Of a stretch of 47,393 nucleotides of DNA, positions 8,191 through 16,705 are shown in pieces; positions within the stretch are counted from its first letter, which is position 1; each line of letters starts with the position of its first letter. A model generated the notes under the pieces. The model did no database searches. It was not told where the DNA came from and worked only from the letters and a program-made list of their open reading frames with translations. The DNA is from Magnetococcales bacterium (GTDB lineage: Bacteria > Pseudomonadota > Magnetococcia > Magnetococcales > JADFYX01). The stretch spans positions 51-47,443 of the forward strand of contig JADFZS010000026.1 in the NCBI GenBank assembly GCA_015232405.1. Reading direction: 5' to 3'. Both the position numbers and the translations under genes were made by a program.

Positions 8191-9735
8191 ATGAATAAAG
8201 TAACACAAAACCTGCCAATTGTGGCTCTTGTTGGACGGCCAAATGTTGGTAAATCTTCAATATTCAACCGCTTTACCAAAAGCCGTGATGCCTTGGTAGA
8301 TGATACCCCAGGTTTAACCCGAGATCGACAATATGGCAGGGTAATTTGGAATAACCGGGCTTTTCATGTGGTGGATACAGGAGGGTTTGAGCCAAAATCA
8401 GATGATGTACTACCCAATTTAATGCGAGAACAGACCATGGTGGCGGTGGAAGAGGCCGATGTAGTAATTTTTGTTACCGATGCCAAATCTGGCCCCTTGC
8501 CGGATGATTGGTCCATTGGTGACATGTTGCGTCGTTCCAATAAACCTGTGATCTGTGCTGTCAACAAGACCGAGGGCAAAGGGGGGGTAGAGTCTGCTTA
8601 TGAGTTTTACGGCTTGGGTATCAACCCGGTAATTCCCGTGGCTGCTGCCCATGGTCGTGGTATGGAGGAGTTGCGCAGTGCGGTAATGGAGATGCTGCCT
8701 TTGGAAGATTCTCCAGAGGTTGGAGGTGGTGATGACAAAGTTGCTGATTTAGAGGGTGAGGGAGCAGTTGATGAGCTGGCCCAGAAGATGGATTTTGCCC
8801 AAGAGGTGGATTTTGAAGAGGAGATAGCTTTAGCCGAGCAAGAGATGCTAACCGATGGCGAACCAGCAGAAGAGGTTGAGTTGGAGGATGATCATCATGC
8901 TGTTAAAGAGGAGATTGGTGAGGTTGGAGTTGCTGTTGTTGGTTGTCCCAATGCCGGAAAAAGCTCTTTGATAAATGCTCTGTTGGGGGAAAAACGTCTT
9001 GTAGCTTCTGAAGTTGCAGGAACCACCCGTGACTCCATAGATCTACCATTTACCGACAGCCGGGGTCATAAATTTGTTCTCATTGATACCGCTGGAATCA
9101 GGCGTAAAAGTCGTATTGCCTTGAAAATTGAAAAATTTTCGGTAATGGCAGCTCTAAAGGCTATAGATCGGGCTGAGATTGCCGTTTTGGTACTGGATGC
9201 CCAGAGGGAGGATATCAGTGATCAAGACCGTAGGGTGGCAACTTTGGCAACCAATGCAGGTTGTGGTCTGGTTATTGTTGTCAATAAGTGGGATCTGATA
9301 AAAGGTGGTCGCAAAGCTCAGAAGGAGTATCTGCAACGGGTACAGGATGCCTTCCCACTATTTCCCCACGCTCCGGTACTGTTTATATCTTCTAAAAAGA
9401 ACAAGGGTATCGATACTCTCCTTGCTACGGCCCATAAGGTGTATCGGGTTGCCAGACAGAGAGTTTCAACAGGTAGGTTGAATCGCTGGCTAAAAGAGAC
9501 CGTTGAAAAACATCCCCCCCCAAGACGGGCAGGACGGGCCATTAAAATTCGTTACATGACACAAATTGCCACAGAACCACCAACCCTGTTGATTTTTGCC
9601 AACCGTCCAGATCAGGTCCACGAAACCTACCGCCGTTATATGGAAAAACAGCTTAGGGAGCAGTTTGATTTTGCCGGGGTTCCGGTTCGGCTGTTGTTCA
9701 GGAAAGGGGGCAACCCTTTTGAAAAGAGTGACTAA
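8191..9735 (+). CDS. der: Ribosome-assembly GTPase Der (EngA)
   Basis: 514 residues. Two GTPase domains in tandem: the first with GRPNVGKSS (about residue 14), DTGG and NKTE; the second with GCPNAGKSS (about 251), DTAGIRRK and NKWD; then the C-terminal KH-like domain. Between the G domains sits an acidic linker of about 70 residues, much longer than in the shortest Der proteins. Acts in 50S subunit maturation. It is separated from bamB by a terminator and a REP element, so despite the conserved order it is probably transcribed on its own. Confidence 0.96.
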   Translation: MNKVTQNLPIVALVGRPNVGKSSIFNRFTKSRDALVDDTPGLTRDRQYGRVIWNNRAFHVVDTGGFEPKSDDVLPNLMREQTMVAVEEADVVIFVTDAKSGPLPDDWSIGDMLRRSNKPVICAVNKTEGKGGVESAYEFYGLGINPVIPVAAAHGRGMEELRSAVMEMLPLEDSPEVGGGDDKVADLEGEGAVDELAQKMDFAQEVDFEEEIALAEQEMLTDGEPAEEVELEDDHHAVKEEIGEVGVAVVGCPNAGKSSLINALLGEKRLVASEVAGTTRDSIDLPFTDSRGHKFVLIDTAGIRRKSRIALKIEKFSVMAALKAIDRAEIAVLVLDAQREDISDQDRRVATLATNAGCGLVIVVNKWDLIKGGRKAQKEYLQRVQDAFPLFPHAPVLFISSKKNKGIDTLLATAHKVYRVARQRVSTGRLNRWLKETVEKHPPPRRAGRAIKIRYMTQIATEPPTLLIFANRPDQVHETYRRYMEKQLREQFDFAGVPVRLLFRKGGNPFEKSD

Positions 9736-9752
9736 ATTAAAAAAATCCGAGT

Positions 9753-9780
9753 TAAAGTTCTAATTCTGTGATGCCGATAA
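9753..9780 (+). promoter_or_regulatory. Sigma-28 (FliA) promoter of the flagellin-like gene
   Basis: TAAAGTTC (9753–9760), 12 bases, then GCCGATAA (9773–9780). The FliA consensus is TAAAGTTT, 11 bases, GCCGATAA; the -10 element is perfect and the -35 element differs at its last base. Transcription would start near 9787, about 35 bases before the ATG. This ties the gene to the late flagellar regulon. Confidence 0.82.
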
Positions 9781-9820
9781 GGGTGTTAATTGGTATTTAA
9801 CTTTACACCTTGGGTGGAAA

Positions 9821-10654
9821 ATGTCACTAGCCATTAAACAGATTTTGTCACAAGATCGACAGGCCGAGTCAAGAGCTTATAAAAAGCCCTTTGCCTCATC
9901 CGGTCAGGCTGTTGAGGATAGTACCAATGACACCATGGTTGATAATCATGTTGATTATCGTCTCTCTCTAAACAATTTAACCGACACACGTTCCATAAAT
10001 CAAAATCTTCGTAATGCCAACGATGGCGTCTCCATGGTGCAGATAGCCGACGATGCCCTTGCCCAGACAGATCACGCTTTGGATGAGATTAAAAAGATTG
10101 CCAAAGAGCAGTATCAGGAGAATAAAAATGATCCTGATAAAATAATCCATTGGTTGAAACATGTTGATAGTATAGCAAAAGAGACCCGTTTCAACCAAAA
10201 GCCACTGTTGGATGGCAATTTTTCTGATGAGCAGTTTACTGTTGGTAGCGGTGTTGAGCAGACAGTAGAGGTCTCTCTTTCCAGTAGCACTCCTGCTGCA
10301 TTGGGATTTGGTAGCAGTCTAGAGGATATGGTAAAAAAATTACGTGAAAATGGTGTTGCCCAGCTTGTCCCAGATAGCAAAGAAGAAAAACCAAATATTA
10401 TTGAAGAGGCCAAAGAGTCTGTTTCAGAGATAAGGGCAACCCTACCCCCATTGCATGAAAGATTCACCAATGCCATCAAGGATCTGAACCGTCTTGCGGA
10501 TGAGACCCATCAGGCCCACAGCAGAATTAATGATCCCCAAAAAGCAACAGAAGTTACCGCTCAAACGCGCAAGACTCTGTTAAATGAGTCCAAAATATCC
10601 CTACAGGCCCAGGCAAACCAACAACCTCACATTGCCATGAGTCTGTTGGAGTGA
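9821..10654 (+). CDS. Short flagellin-like protein
   Basis: 277 residues. An N-terminal D1-like block has the flagellin signature NANDGVSMVQIADDALAQT (about residues 66–84), then ARNTTFNG-like TRFNQKPLLDGNF (about 126–138). The C-terminal helix has RINDPQKATEVTAQTRKTLL and ends QANQQPHIAMSLLE, the usual flagellin end. There is almost no variable domain, and the first ~50 residues do not match the canonical D0 start. It may be a minor flagellin, a hook–filament junction protein or a flagellin paralogue with a new role. The sigma-28 promoter just upstream says it is expressed with flagellin genes. The stop overlaps the next GTG (GTGA). No other flagellar gene is in the window. Confidence 0.8.
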   Translation: MSLAIKQILSQDRQAESRAYKKPFASSGQAVEDSTNDTMVDNHVDYRLSLNNLTDTRSINQNLRNANDGVSMVQIADDALAQTDHALDEIKKIAKEQYQENKNDPDKIIHWLKHVDSIAKETRFNQKPLLDGNFSDEQFTVGSGVEQTVEVSLSSSTPAALGFGSSLEDMVKKLRENGVAQLVPDSKEEKPNIIEEAKESVSEIRATLPPLHERFTNAIKDLNRLADETHQAHSRINDPQKATEVTAQTRKTLLNESKISLQAQANQQPHIAMSLLE

Positions 10655-10989
10655 GTCAAAAATCTGCATCCAGCCAGATATCTGATTTAAAAAAAGCACT
10701 TGATAATTTTAGCCAAGAGCGAGATTGGCCACAATATCATACCGCAAAAAATCTATCCATGGCGTTAAGTGTCGAAGCGTCTGAAATAGTAGAAATATTT
10801 CAATGGTTAGATGGTCAGCAGAGCCAACAACTCAGCCCAAAACAGAAAGCTCATTTAGCCCAAGAGGTTGGTGATGTGATGATCTATCTAACTATGCTGG
10901 CAGCCAAGTTTGATCTTGACCCGGTAGCCTGTGCATGGCAAAAAATGGAGCAAAATGCAGTTAAATATCCTGTAGACAGTGATATTTAA
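10651..10989 (+). CDS. MazG-type nucleotide pyrophosphohydrolase
   Basis: 112 residues, all-alpha NTP pyrophosphohydrolase of the MazG/dCTPase (RS21-C6-like) group, which hydrolyses nucleoside triphosphates (often dCTP or modified dNTPs) to monophosphates. The Mg-binding residues are visible as EASEIVEIFQW and, 25 residues later, QEVGDVMIYL (the EExxE/ExxD pattern). The GTG start overlaps the flagellin-like stop by 4 bases, so it is read from the same sigma-28 message. The functional link between the two is not obvious. Confidence 0.85.
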   Translation: MSQKSASSQISDLKKALDNFSQERDWPQYHTAKNLSMALSVEASEIVEIFQWLDGQQSQQLSPKQKAHLAQEVGDVMIYLTMLAAKFDLDPVACAWQKMEQNAVKYPVDSDI

Positions 10990-11033
10990 ATTTATCAGAT
11001 AATAAAAACCGTAATTAAAATAACTGTATTTTG

Positions 11034-11062
11034 TTGACACTGTAAGAAACATGATTCATAAG
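11034..11062 (+). promoter_or_regulatory. Possible sigma-70 promoter
   Basis: TTGACA (11034–11039), 17 bases, CATAAG (11057–11062). The -35 is perfect and the -10 matches 4 of 6. The start site would fall almost on the ATG at 11071, giving a near-leaderless mRNA, which lowers confidence. Confidence 0.35.
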
Positions 11063-11070
11063 TTCCCCTC

Positions 11071-11643
11071 ATGTCTACACAACAAATTCATCAACTGCAA
11101 GCTTCCTACTCTCCTGGAGAAGACCGCATACTGTTAAAGTTTAATACTACAGATGGGGTTGAGTTCCAGTTTTGGTTGACTCGCCTGTTCATTAAAAAGT
11201 TCTGGCCCAACCTAGTAAACACCATGGAGGTCAATGTCCAGCAACAGGCTGCAAACCCTGAAAGTGCCATAAATTCAGATGCAAATATCAAAGAGCAAGT
11301 TTTGGGGTTTATGCATCAGTCTGCTGTGGAAAATGCTAATTTTTCAACGGATTTTGAACCAAGCAAAGCTCCGTGTCCACTAGGTGAAGAGCCGATTTTG
11401 GTCCATCGCGCCGGACTTTATGCCAAGGGGGTTAACTCTTTTACCCTAAGTCTACATCCCGAAGAGGGGTATGGGGTAGAGCTGGGGGTTGATCAAAATT
11501 TACTCCACCTTTTAAGTAAATTGATCCATGATGCCGTTGCCCAAATTGACTGGGGGTTAACTATCCAGATACCTGGGGTTGATGGGGACAGCGATGATGC
11601 AGCAAGTGAAGACGATGAGCAGCAAGTGCGGCAGTTGCATTGA
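11071..11643 (+). CDS. Hypothetical protein upstream of sapC-like gene
   Basis: 190 residues, family not recognised with confidence. No signal peptide or membrane span. The N-terminal third reads as a beta-strand-rich module (DRILLKFNTTDGVEFQFWLTRL), the middle is polar, a second module follows (NSFTLSLHPEEGYGVELGVDQNLLHLLSKLIHDA), and the tail is strongly acidic (GDSDDAASEDDEQQ). It is followed after 54 bases by the SapC-family gene on the same strand and may share its transcript. Probably cytosolic. Function unknown. Confidence 0.7.
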   Translation: MSTQQIHQLQASYSPGEDRILLKFNTTDGVEFQFWLTRLFIKKFWPNLVNTMEVNVQQQAANPESAINSDANIKEQVLGFMHQSAVENANFSTDFEPSKAPCPLGEEPILVHRAGLYAKGVNSFTLSLHPEEGYGVELGVDQNLLHLLSKLIHDAVAQIDWGLTIQIPGVDGDSDDAASEDDEQQVRQLH

Positions 11644-11697
11644 TACTATGGATCGACTACAATGATTTCTTTTATAAAAATTTGGGAGAAATATTAA

Positions 11698-12450
11698 ATG
11701 GCTCAGTCGATATTTTATGATAAACCAGTTCCTCTAAATAAAGATGCTCACAGAGATCTAAAGATTGGCCCTAATGAAGCTGGTTTTAGTTTTGCCAAAA
11801 ATACCAACTCTGTACTTCTATCGGGTATGGAGTTTGTCCATGCAGCAAAGGAATATCCAATTATCTTCATAAATGCTGGTAACTCTATACTTCCAGTTGC
11901 ATTGTTGGGTTTCCGTACCGATGAGAATCTTTTCGTCGATGATGATGGCAAGTGGGACGCTAAGTATATTCCTGCTTTTGTCCGTCGCTATCCCTTTATT
12001 CTGGCAGAGGCTCCCACTGGTAACGAAGATCAAAATAAAGAGATGACAGTCTGTATCGATGAGGATTTTCCCGGACTTAACAATGAAGAGGGTAGCCCAC
12101 TTTTTGATGAAGACGGCAACCAGACAGAACTGTTGGACAACGCAATAACTTTTTTACAAGAGTACCAATCACAATATCAGCGTACTGAGATTTTTGTTAA
12201 CCGTTTAAAAGAGTTGGAGCTTCTAACAGCCTATACAGCAAATGCTGAGTTTGCTAATGGTGAAAAAATCTCAATGGCTGGCCTCATGGTGATTGATGAG
12301 AAAAAGCTGGTAGAGCTTGAGAAGAAAAAAGCCATGGAGCTATTCCGCTCCGGTGAGCTGAGCTGGGTCTATGCCCACCTTCTATCTCTTTCCAACATGA
12401 ACACTGTCATCAACCGCATGGTTCCAGACAAAGAGGCAGATGCCGCTTAA
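11698..12450 (+). CDS. SapC family protein
   Basis: 250 residues matching the SapC family (named from a Campylobacter surface-array locus; biochemical role not established). Family hallmarks are the block around EYPIIFINAGNSILPVALLG, then NLFVDDDGKWDAKYIPAFVR and RRYPFILAEA. No signal peptide and no membrane span. GGGAGAAA lies before the ATG. A terminator follows, so this gene closes a small unit with the unknown gene at 11071. It is distinct from the SapC of the peptide ABC transporter. Confidence 0.85.
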   Translation: MAQSIFYDKPVPLNKDAHRDLKIGPNEAGFSFAKNTNSVLLSGMEFVHAAKEYPIIFINAGNSILPVALLGFRTDENLFVDDDGKWDAKYIPAFVRRYPFILAEAPTGNEDQNKEMTVCIDEDFPGLNNEEGSPLFDEDGNQTELLDNAITFLQEYQSQYQRTEIFVNRLKELELLTAYTANAEFANGEKISMAGLMVIDEKKLVELEKKKAMELFRSGELSWVYAHLLSLSNMNTVINRMVPDKEADAA

Positions 12451-12478
12451 TATATAAACATAAACATGTTTCACTAAA

Positions 12479-12519
12479 ACAGCCCAACAAGGTTAATCTT
12501 TGCTGGGCTGTTTTTTTTT
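12479..12519 (+). terminator. Rho-independent terminator after sapC-like gene
   Basis: Stem ACAGCCCA (12479–12486) with TGGGCTGT (12504–12511), partly paired interior, then a run of T. Confidence 0.9.
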
Positions 12520-12625
12520 GCCCAACTTATGTCGAACTTTTTCACCTTTATTTAAATAGTCATGACTTAGTAACCTCACAGCAAAAAGAGAGTAACAGTT
12601 GTAGCTTAATAAAGGAGTTGGGTCG

Positions 12626-13795
12626 ATGTCAGATGGTTTAGAGCACAGTATAAAACCGCTAATGGATGAGGTGTCTGCATCTAAAGATGGTCGAGACATA
12701 ACCAGACCGTTTTACTCCCAATCATCATTTTTGACTCCACAAGATACGGTTTTGCAGAGTCGAGGAGGGGAGTACTCCCTTTATGAAGATATTCTGCGTG
12801 ATGATCAGGTGGCTGCCACCTTTCAGCAACGCAGACTAGCTGTTACATCAGCTCAGTGGGGGGTGTTGGCAGGTGATAAAAGCAAAGAGAGCCAGAAGGC
12901 TGCCGACCATCTAAAAGAGATGCTGCAAAATATCAATTGGGACAGCATAACCGACAAAATGCTCTATGGTATCTTCTATGGATTTGGTGTGGCGGAGTGT
13001 ATTTGGCAACAGCAGGGAAACCACATTGAGATAGCCGATATCCTGGTCCGAAAACAGAGACGTTTTGCCTTTAATAGAGATGGCAAGTTGATGTTGCGCT
13101 TGGTGGGTGACCATAGAGGTGAGCTACTACCAGAAAAAAAATTCTGGCACTTTGCTTCCGGGGCCGATAATGATGACGAACCTTATGGTTTGGGTTTGGC
13201 CCACTGGTTGTATTGGCCGGTTTATTTTAAACGCAATGGCATAAAAATGTGGTCCATATTTATGGATAAATTTGGTATGCCCACAGCACTGGGTTCCTAT
13301 CCCTTAAGTGCCACTGAGGATGAAAAACAGCGTCTATTAGCAGCTTTAAGTGCAATTCAGACCGATTCCGGCATCATAGTACCAGAGGGTATGCAGGTGG
13401 AGTTGATAGAGGCTGCCCGTGGGGGTAATGTCAGCTATGAGCTGTTTTTAGACCGTATGAACGCAGCCATTGCCAAAGTTGTGTTATCCCAAACCATGAC
13501 AACAGATTCCCAAGGTGGACAGTTCAAGGCGCAGGTACAAAAATCCATCCGTGATGAGGTGCTGCGCCGAGATGCAAAACTAATCTCAAACAGCTTTAAT
13601 AACACCATCTCCAAATGGCTGACCCAGTGGAACCATCCCCAAGCAGCCACTCCCCGTGTCTGGCGACACATCAACAATGAGCAAGATCTCCGCCCTCGCG
13701 CCCAAAGGGATAAAATCCTCTACGACATGGGCTTCCGCCCCACCTTGGACTATATCCATGAAGTATATGGTGAAGGGTGGCAGGATATGGGGTGA
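12626..13795 (+). CDS. Mu gp29-like phage portal protein (DUF935), isolated
   Basis: 389 residues. It resembles the portal protein of Mu-like phages, the ring at the capsid vertex through which DNA passes. Typical features are YEDILRDDQVAATFQQRR, LYGIFYGFGVAECIW, KFWHFASGADNDDEPYGLGL, KMWSIFMDKFGMP and SQTMTTDSQGGQF. Mu gp29 is about 510 residues, so the C-terminal part is absent. AAGGAG lies before the ATG and the frame is intact, so the gene could still be expressed. No terminase, head-morphogenesis, protease or tail gene is near: a terminator lies before and converging minus-strand genes lie after. Either a prophage remnant or a domesticated gene. Confidence 0.85.
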   Translation: MSDGLEHSIKPLMDEVSASKDGRDITRPFYSQSSFLTPQDTVLQSRGGEYSLYEDILRDDQVAATFQQRRLAVTSAQWGVLAGDKSKESQKAADHLKEMLQNINWDSITDKMLYGIFYGFGVAECIWQQQGNHIEIADILVRKQRRFAFNRDGKLMLRLVGDHRGELLPEKKFWHFASGADNDDEPYGLGLAHWLYWPVYFKRNGIKMWSIFMDKFGMPTALGSYPLSATEDEKQRLLAALSAIQTDSGIIVPEGMQVELIEAARGGNVSYELFLDRMNAAIAKVVLSQTMTTDSQGGQFKAQVQKSIRDEVLRRDAKLISNSFNNTISKWLTQWNHPQAATPRVWRHINNEQDLRPRAQRDKILYDMGFRPTLDYIHEVYGEGWQDMG

Positions 13796-13805
13796 ACTCT
13801 CATAA

Positions 13806-13967
13806 CTATTTTTTTTGCTTGGATTTTTTTGTTAAAAAGATAAAAGGCAACGCAAAGGGGCCAAATAGTAGCCCCATAAATAACCAAAACTTTTTGTTAG
13901 CATTACGTTTTTCTGCAATATAATACAATAGAATTCCAAATATTGCTGCGACTATAATAGCTATCAT
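13806..13967 (-). CDS. Small membrane protein, 53 residues
   Basis: A short frame on the minus strand: start MIAIIVAAIFGILLYYIAEK, then a basic loop (KRNANKK), a second hydrophobic stretch FWLFMGLLFGPFALPFIFL, and a Lys-rich tail. GAAGGA lies 6 bases before the ATG. Two spans with the turn GLLFGPFAL resemble many small two-helix inner-membrane proteins of unknown role. It lies 62 bases downstream of hemH on the same strand and may be read from the same message. It fills most of the gap between the portal gene and hemH. Confidence 0.65.
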   Translation of the reverse strand: MIAIIVAAIFGILLYYIAEKRNANKKFWLFMGLLFGPFALPFIFLTKKSKQKK

Positions 13968-14029
13968 TGTTTTCCTTCTTTAAGACTTACTTTGTTGTTG
14001 CAAGGTGTTAGTGGTGATATTGATTGTAG

Positions 14030-15010
14030 TCAACACCAACCCACAAGCTCCCCTTTTACCATTTTACCAAGGGCATCTATCCATGTTGGGGAGTCGTTCA
14101 AGCAGGGGATTACCTGGCATTTTTCGCCTCCGGCATCCATAAAAGTTTTTTTGCCAGCCACTGCAATCTCTTCCAAAGTCTCCAGACAGTCAGCTACAAA
14201 ACCGGGACATACAATATTGAGCTGTTTTATCCCCTCATTGGGTAGTTGGGCCAATGTTTCATCGGTTGCTGGGGTTAGCCATGGCTCTTTTCCAAAACGA
14301 GACTGAAAGGTAATGCGCCACTGCTCTTTGGGTATATTGAGAGCTTTTGCCAGTTGTTGGGCGGTTATTTTACACTGGGTTCCATAGGGGTCACCTTCAT
14401 CGTCGTGACGTTGGGGCAGGCCGTGAAAGGTGAAGAGGTAATACTGGTTGGACTTTGTTTTTTTGTGTTTTTTTATCTGTTTACTCAGGGCATTTATATA
14501 GAGATTGTTGTTATAAAAAGGGCGAGCAAAACGGATGGTGGGAATGGATCTTTTTTTAGCAAAATATTGGCTTATTGCATCTAGTCCCGAACCAGTTGTG
14601 GTTGCTGAAAACTGGGGGTAAAGTGGGTAAACCAGCAGTTTTTCAACCCCATTTGCCAACATTTTATCAAGCACCTCTCCAACACTGGGCTTGCCATAAC
14701 GCATGGCAAAATCGATCTGGATATCCCTGCCCAACACCATTTTGATTCCTTCCGCCTGTTTTTGGGTATAGTAGAGCAGGGGGGATAGATTATCAGATTC
14801 CCGCCAAATTTTTTTATACAGAAGAGCCGAGCTAGCCGGGCGACGGCGTAGGATAATACCGTGGAGAATTGGTAGCCATAACCAGCGGGGTTTGTCCACA
14901 ACTCTGGGGTCGGATAAAAACTCTGCCAAATAGGGCTTTACCGCCTCCTTGGTTGGAGCCTCCGGTGTTCCCATTTGCAATAACAGTACGCCAATTGAAG
15001 ATATACTCAC
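14030..15010 (-). CDS. hemH: Ferrochelatase
   Basis: 326 residues, normal bacterial length. Inserts Fe2+ into protoporphyrin IX to make protohaem. Visible family features are VLLLQMGTPEAP at the N-terminus, YPLYPQFSATTTGS, the metal/proton-transfer His in FTFHGLPQRH (about residue 194), QSRFGKEPWL, and CPGFVADCLETLEEI with the conserved Glu. The start is GTG at 15010. It is divergent from dsrN with a 112-base gap. Haem supply would serve the c-type cytochrome DsrJ and DsrM, but hemH is a general gene and the link is only positional. Confidence 0.96.
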   Translation of the reverse strand: MSISSIGVLLLQMGTPEAPTKEAVKPYLAEFLSDPRVVDKPRWLWLPILHGIILRRRPASSALLYKKIWRESDNLSPLLYYTQKQAEGIKMVLGRDIQIDFAMRYGKPSVGEVLDKMLANGVEKLLVYPLYPQFSATTTGSGLDAISQYFAKKRSIPTIRFARPFYNNNLYINALSKQIKKHKKTKSNQYYLFTFHGLPQRHDDEGDPYGTQCKITAQQLAKALNIPKEQWRITFQSRFGKEPWLTPATDETLAQLPNEGIKQLNIVCPGFVADCLETLEEIAVAGKKTFMDAGGEKCQVIPCLNDSPTWIDALGKMVKGELVGWC

Positions 15011-15122
15011 AGCAGGTAGATACTCCGTAAATAAAAAACTACTGGGTGATCTTTGTCTTTTGTCGCTTCTTCCCTTATCCTAATCGCAAAGACTATTCTC
15101 TCACCATAATGACATCTAGGTT

Positions 15123-16517
15123 ATGACACTACAATCTTTTCCCCGTTTAATGATAGCAGCACCCAGTAAAAGCTCTGGCAAAACCTTGTTGTCAATTGGT
15201 TTGGTAGCAGCATTAACCAAAAGGGGTATGGATGTCCAGCCCTTTAAAAAAGGTCCAGATTTTATCGATCCCCGCTGGTTGACCTTCGCAGCCAGTGGTC
15301 GAGAATGTCGTAATTTGGATATTTTTTTAATGGGAAGAGATGTGGTTTTTGATCTTTTCATCAAAAATGGAGCTAACGCTGATATTTCAATAATCGAGGG
15401 CAACCACGGTCTTTTTGATGGTCAGGATATCGAAGGGGGAGATTGTGGTGCAGGACTTGCCGGGTTGTTGCAAGTCCCTGTACTGCTGGTAGTAGATTGC
15501 CGGGGTTTTGCTCGCGGTATAGCCCCCTTGGTACGTGGTCTCTTAAATTTTCCCGGTGGTGAGCATATAAAAGGGGTGATATTGAACAATGTCGCCACTC
15601 CACGCCATGAAAAACGTCTAAGGGCAGCTTTGGAACGCTATTGTGAACTGCCGATTTTGGGTGTATTACCCAGAAACCCCAATGTGGTAATTGATGAGAG
15701 ACATCTGGGTTTGGAGCCTGTTGGAGAGCGAGAGGAGTTAGGGGACCGCATTAGCGTTATAGGTGATTTTGTTGCCGAAAATGTCGATATCAATGCTGTC
15801 ATCGATCTTGCCAATAGCACCTCTCCCCATGATCTGCCACCACCAGCAGTTGAGAGTGAGCAGGTTGAATCCCAAATCAAGGTGGCCTATGCCGCTGATC
15901 GGGCTTTTCATTTCTACTACCCTGACAATCTTGAGGCTCTGCAACGTCAGGGGGTTGAGTTGATTCCATTTTCCATGTTGCAGGATGCAAAGTTGCCAGA
16001 TGTTGATGGTCTTTTCATAGGTGGTGGCTTTCCTGAAATGTTTATGGAAGAGTTGGCGGCAAACAGCTCTATGATGTCCGATATTCGCCTGCAAGTTGAT
16101 CGTGGGCTACCTGTATATGCCGAGTGTGGTGGGTTGATGGTGTTGGCTGAACAGATTAAATGGAAAGACCGCACAGCCCGTTTTGCCGGGGCTATTCCAG
16201 TAGATATTGTTATGAACACCAGACCCCAAGGGTATGGCTTTATGGAGCTAAGTTCCAGCGGTGAACTACCCTGGCCCGATGTTGGGCGCAGTGTTCGCTG
16301 TCATGAGTTTCACTATTCAAAAGTGGTACGCATGGGCAAGGGAGTTAAATTTGCTTATAAAGTGAATAGGGGGTTTGGAGTGGATGGTCAACACGACGGC
16401 ATACTCTATAAAAATGTATTTGCCTCCTATGCCCATATACACGCAGCAAGTGAAAAGGGGTGGGCAGAGTTTTTAGCCAGTTTCTGGCGACAAAACTGGA
16501 TAAACAGAACAAAATAA
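15123..16517 (+). CDS. dsrN: Cobyrinate a,c-diamide synthase family; DsrN in this context
   Basis: 464 residues. Family of CbiA/CobB amidotransferases: an N-terminal ATP-dependent synthetase domain with P-loop APSKSSGKTLL (about residues 12–22) and KKGPDFIDP, and a C-terminal class I glutamine amidotransferase with catalytic Cys in AECGGLMVL (about residue 334). In dsr loci this protein (DsrN) amidates sirohaem to the sirohaem amide used by DsrAB. No other cobalamin gene is nearby and the next genes are dsrEFH and dsrJOP, so the DsrN role is the better reading; cobalamin synthesis remains possible. Confidence 0.85.
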   Translation: MTLQSFPRLMIAAPSKSSGKTLLSIGLVAALTKRGMDVQPFKKGPDFIDPRWLTFAASGRECRNLDIFLMGRDVVFDLFIKNGANADISIIEGNHGLFDGQDIEGGDCGAGLAGLLQVPVLLVVDCRGFARGIAPLVRGLLNFPGGEHIKGVILNNVATPRHEKRLRAALERYCELPILGVLPRNPNVVIDERHLGLEPVGEREELGDRISVIGDFVAENVDINAVIDLANSTSPHDLPPPAVESEQVESQIKVAYAADRAFHFYYPDNLEALQRQGVELIPFSMLQDAKLPDVDGLFIGGGFPEMFMEELAANSSMMSDIRLQVDRGLPVYAECGGLMVLAEQIKWKDRTARFAGAIPVDIVMNTRPQGYGFMELSSSGELPWPDVGRSVRCHEFHYSKVVRMGKGVKFAYKVNRGFGVDGQHDGILYKNVFASYAHIHAASEKGWAEFLASFWRQNWINRTK

Positions 16518-16541
16518 TTTTTTGTCAAAAGCAGATTATCC

Positions 16542-16570
16542 ATTTCAATATTATCAGATCGTGATATACT
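16542..16570 (+). promoter_or_regulatory. Extended -10 promoter before dsrE
   Basis: TATACT at 16565–16570 preceded by TG one base away (extended -10), with a weak -35 (ATTTCA, 16542–16547) at 17-base spacing. Placed 135 bases before the dsrE ATG, it would allow dsrEFH to be read separately from dsrN. Confidence 0.45.
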
Positions 16571-16705
16571 AATATAGTTAATCAAGGGTGAAGAGGTTTT
16601 GCCTCTAGGGATCTTTAACATTATTTTCGCAGTAATTTTAAAATTTTAGACTATCTTTTGTTGGGTTGTTTTCTCCCACCATCAAGCATTAGAGGAAGAG
16701 AGAGT

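Noticed and set aside
15123..16517. Cobalamin biosynthesis cluster
   Set aside because: Only the CbiA-type gene is present, and its neighbours are dsrEFH and dsrJOP, so DsrN is favoured.
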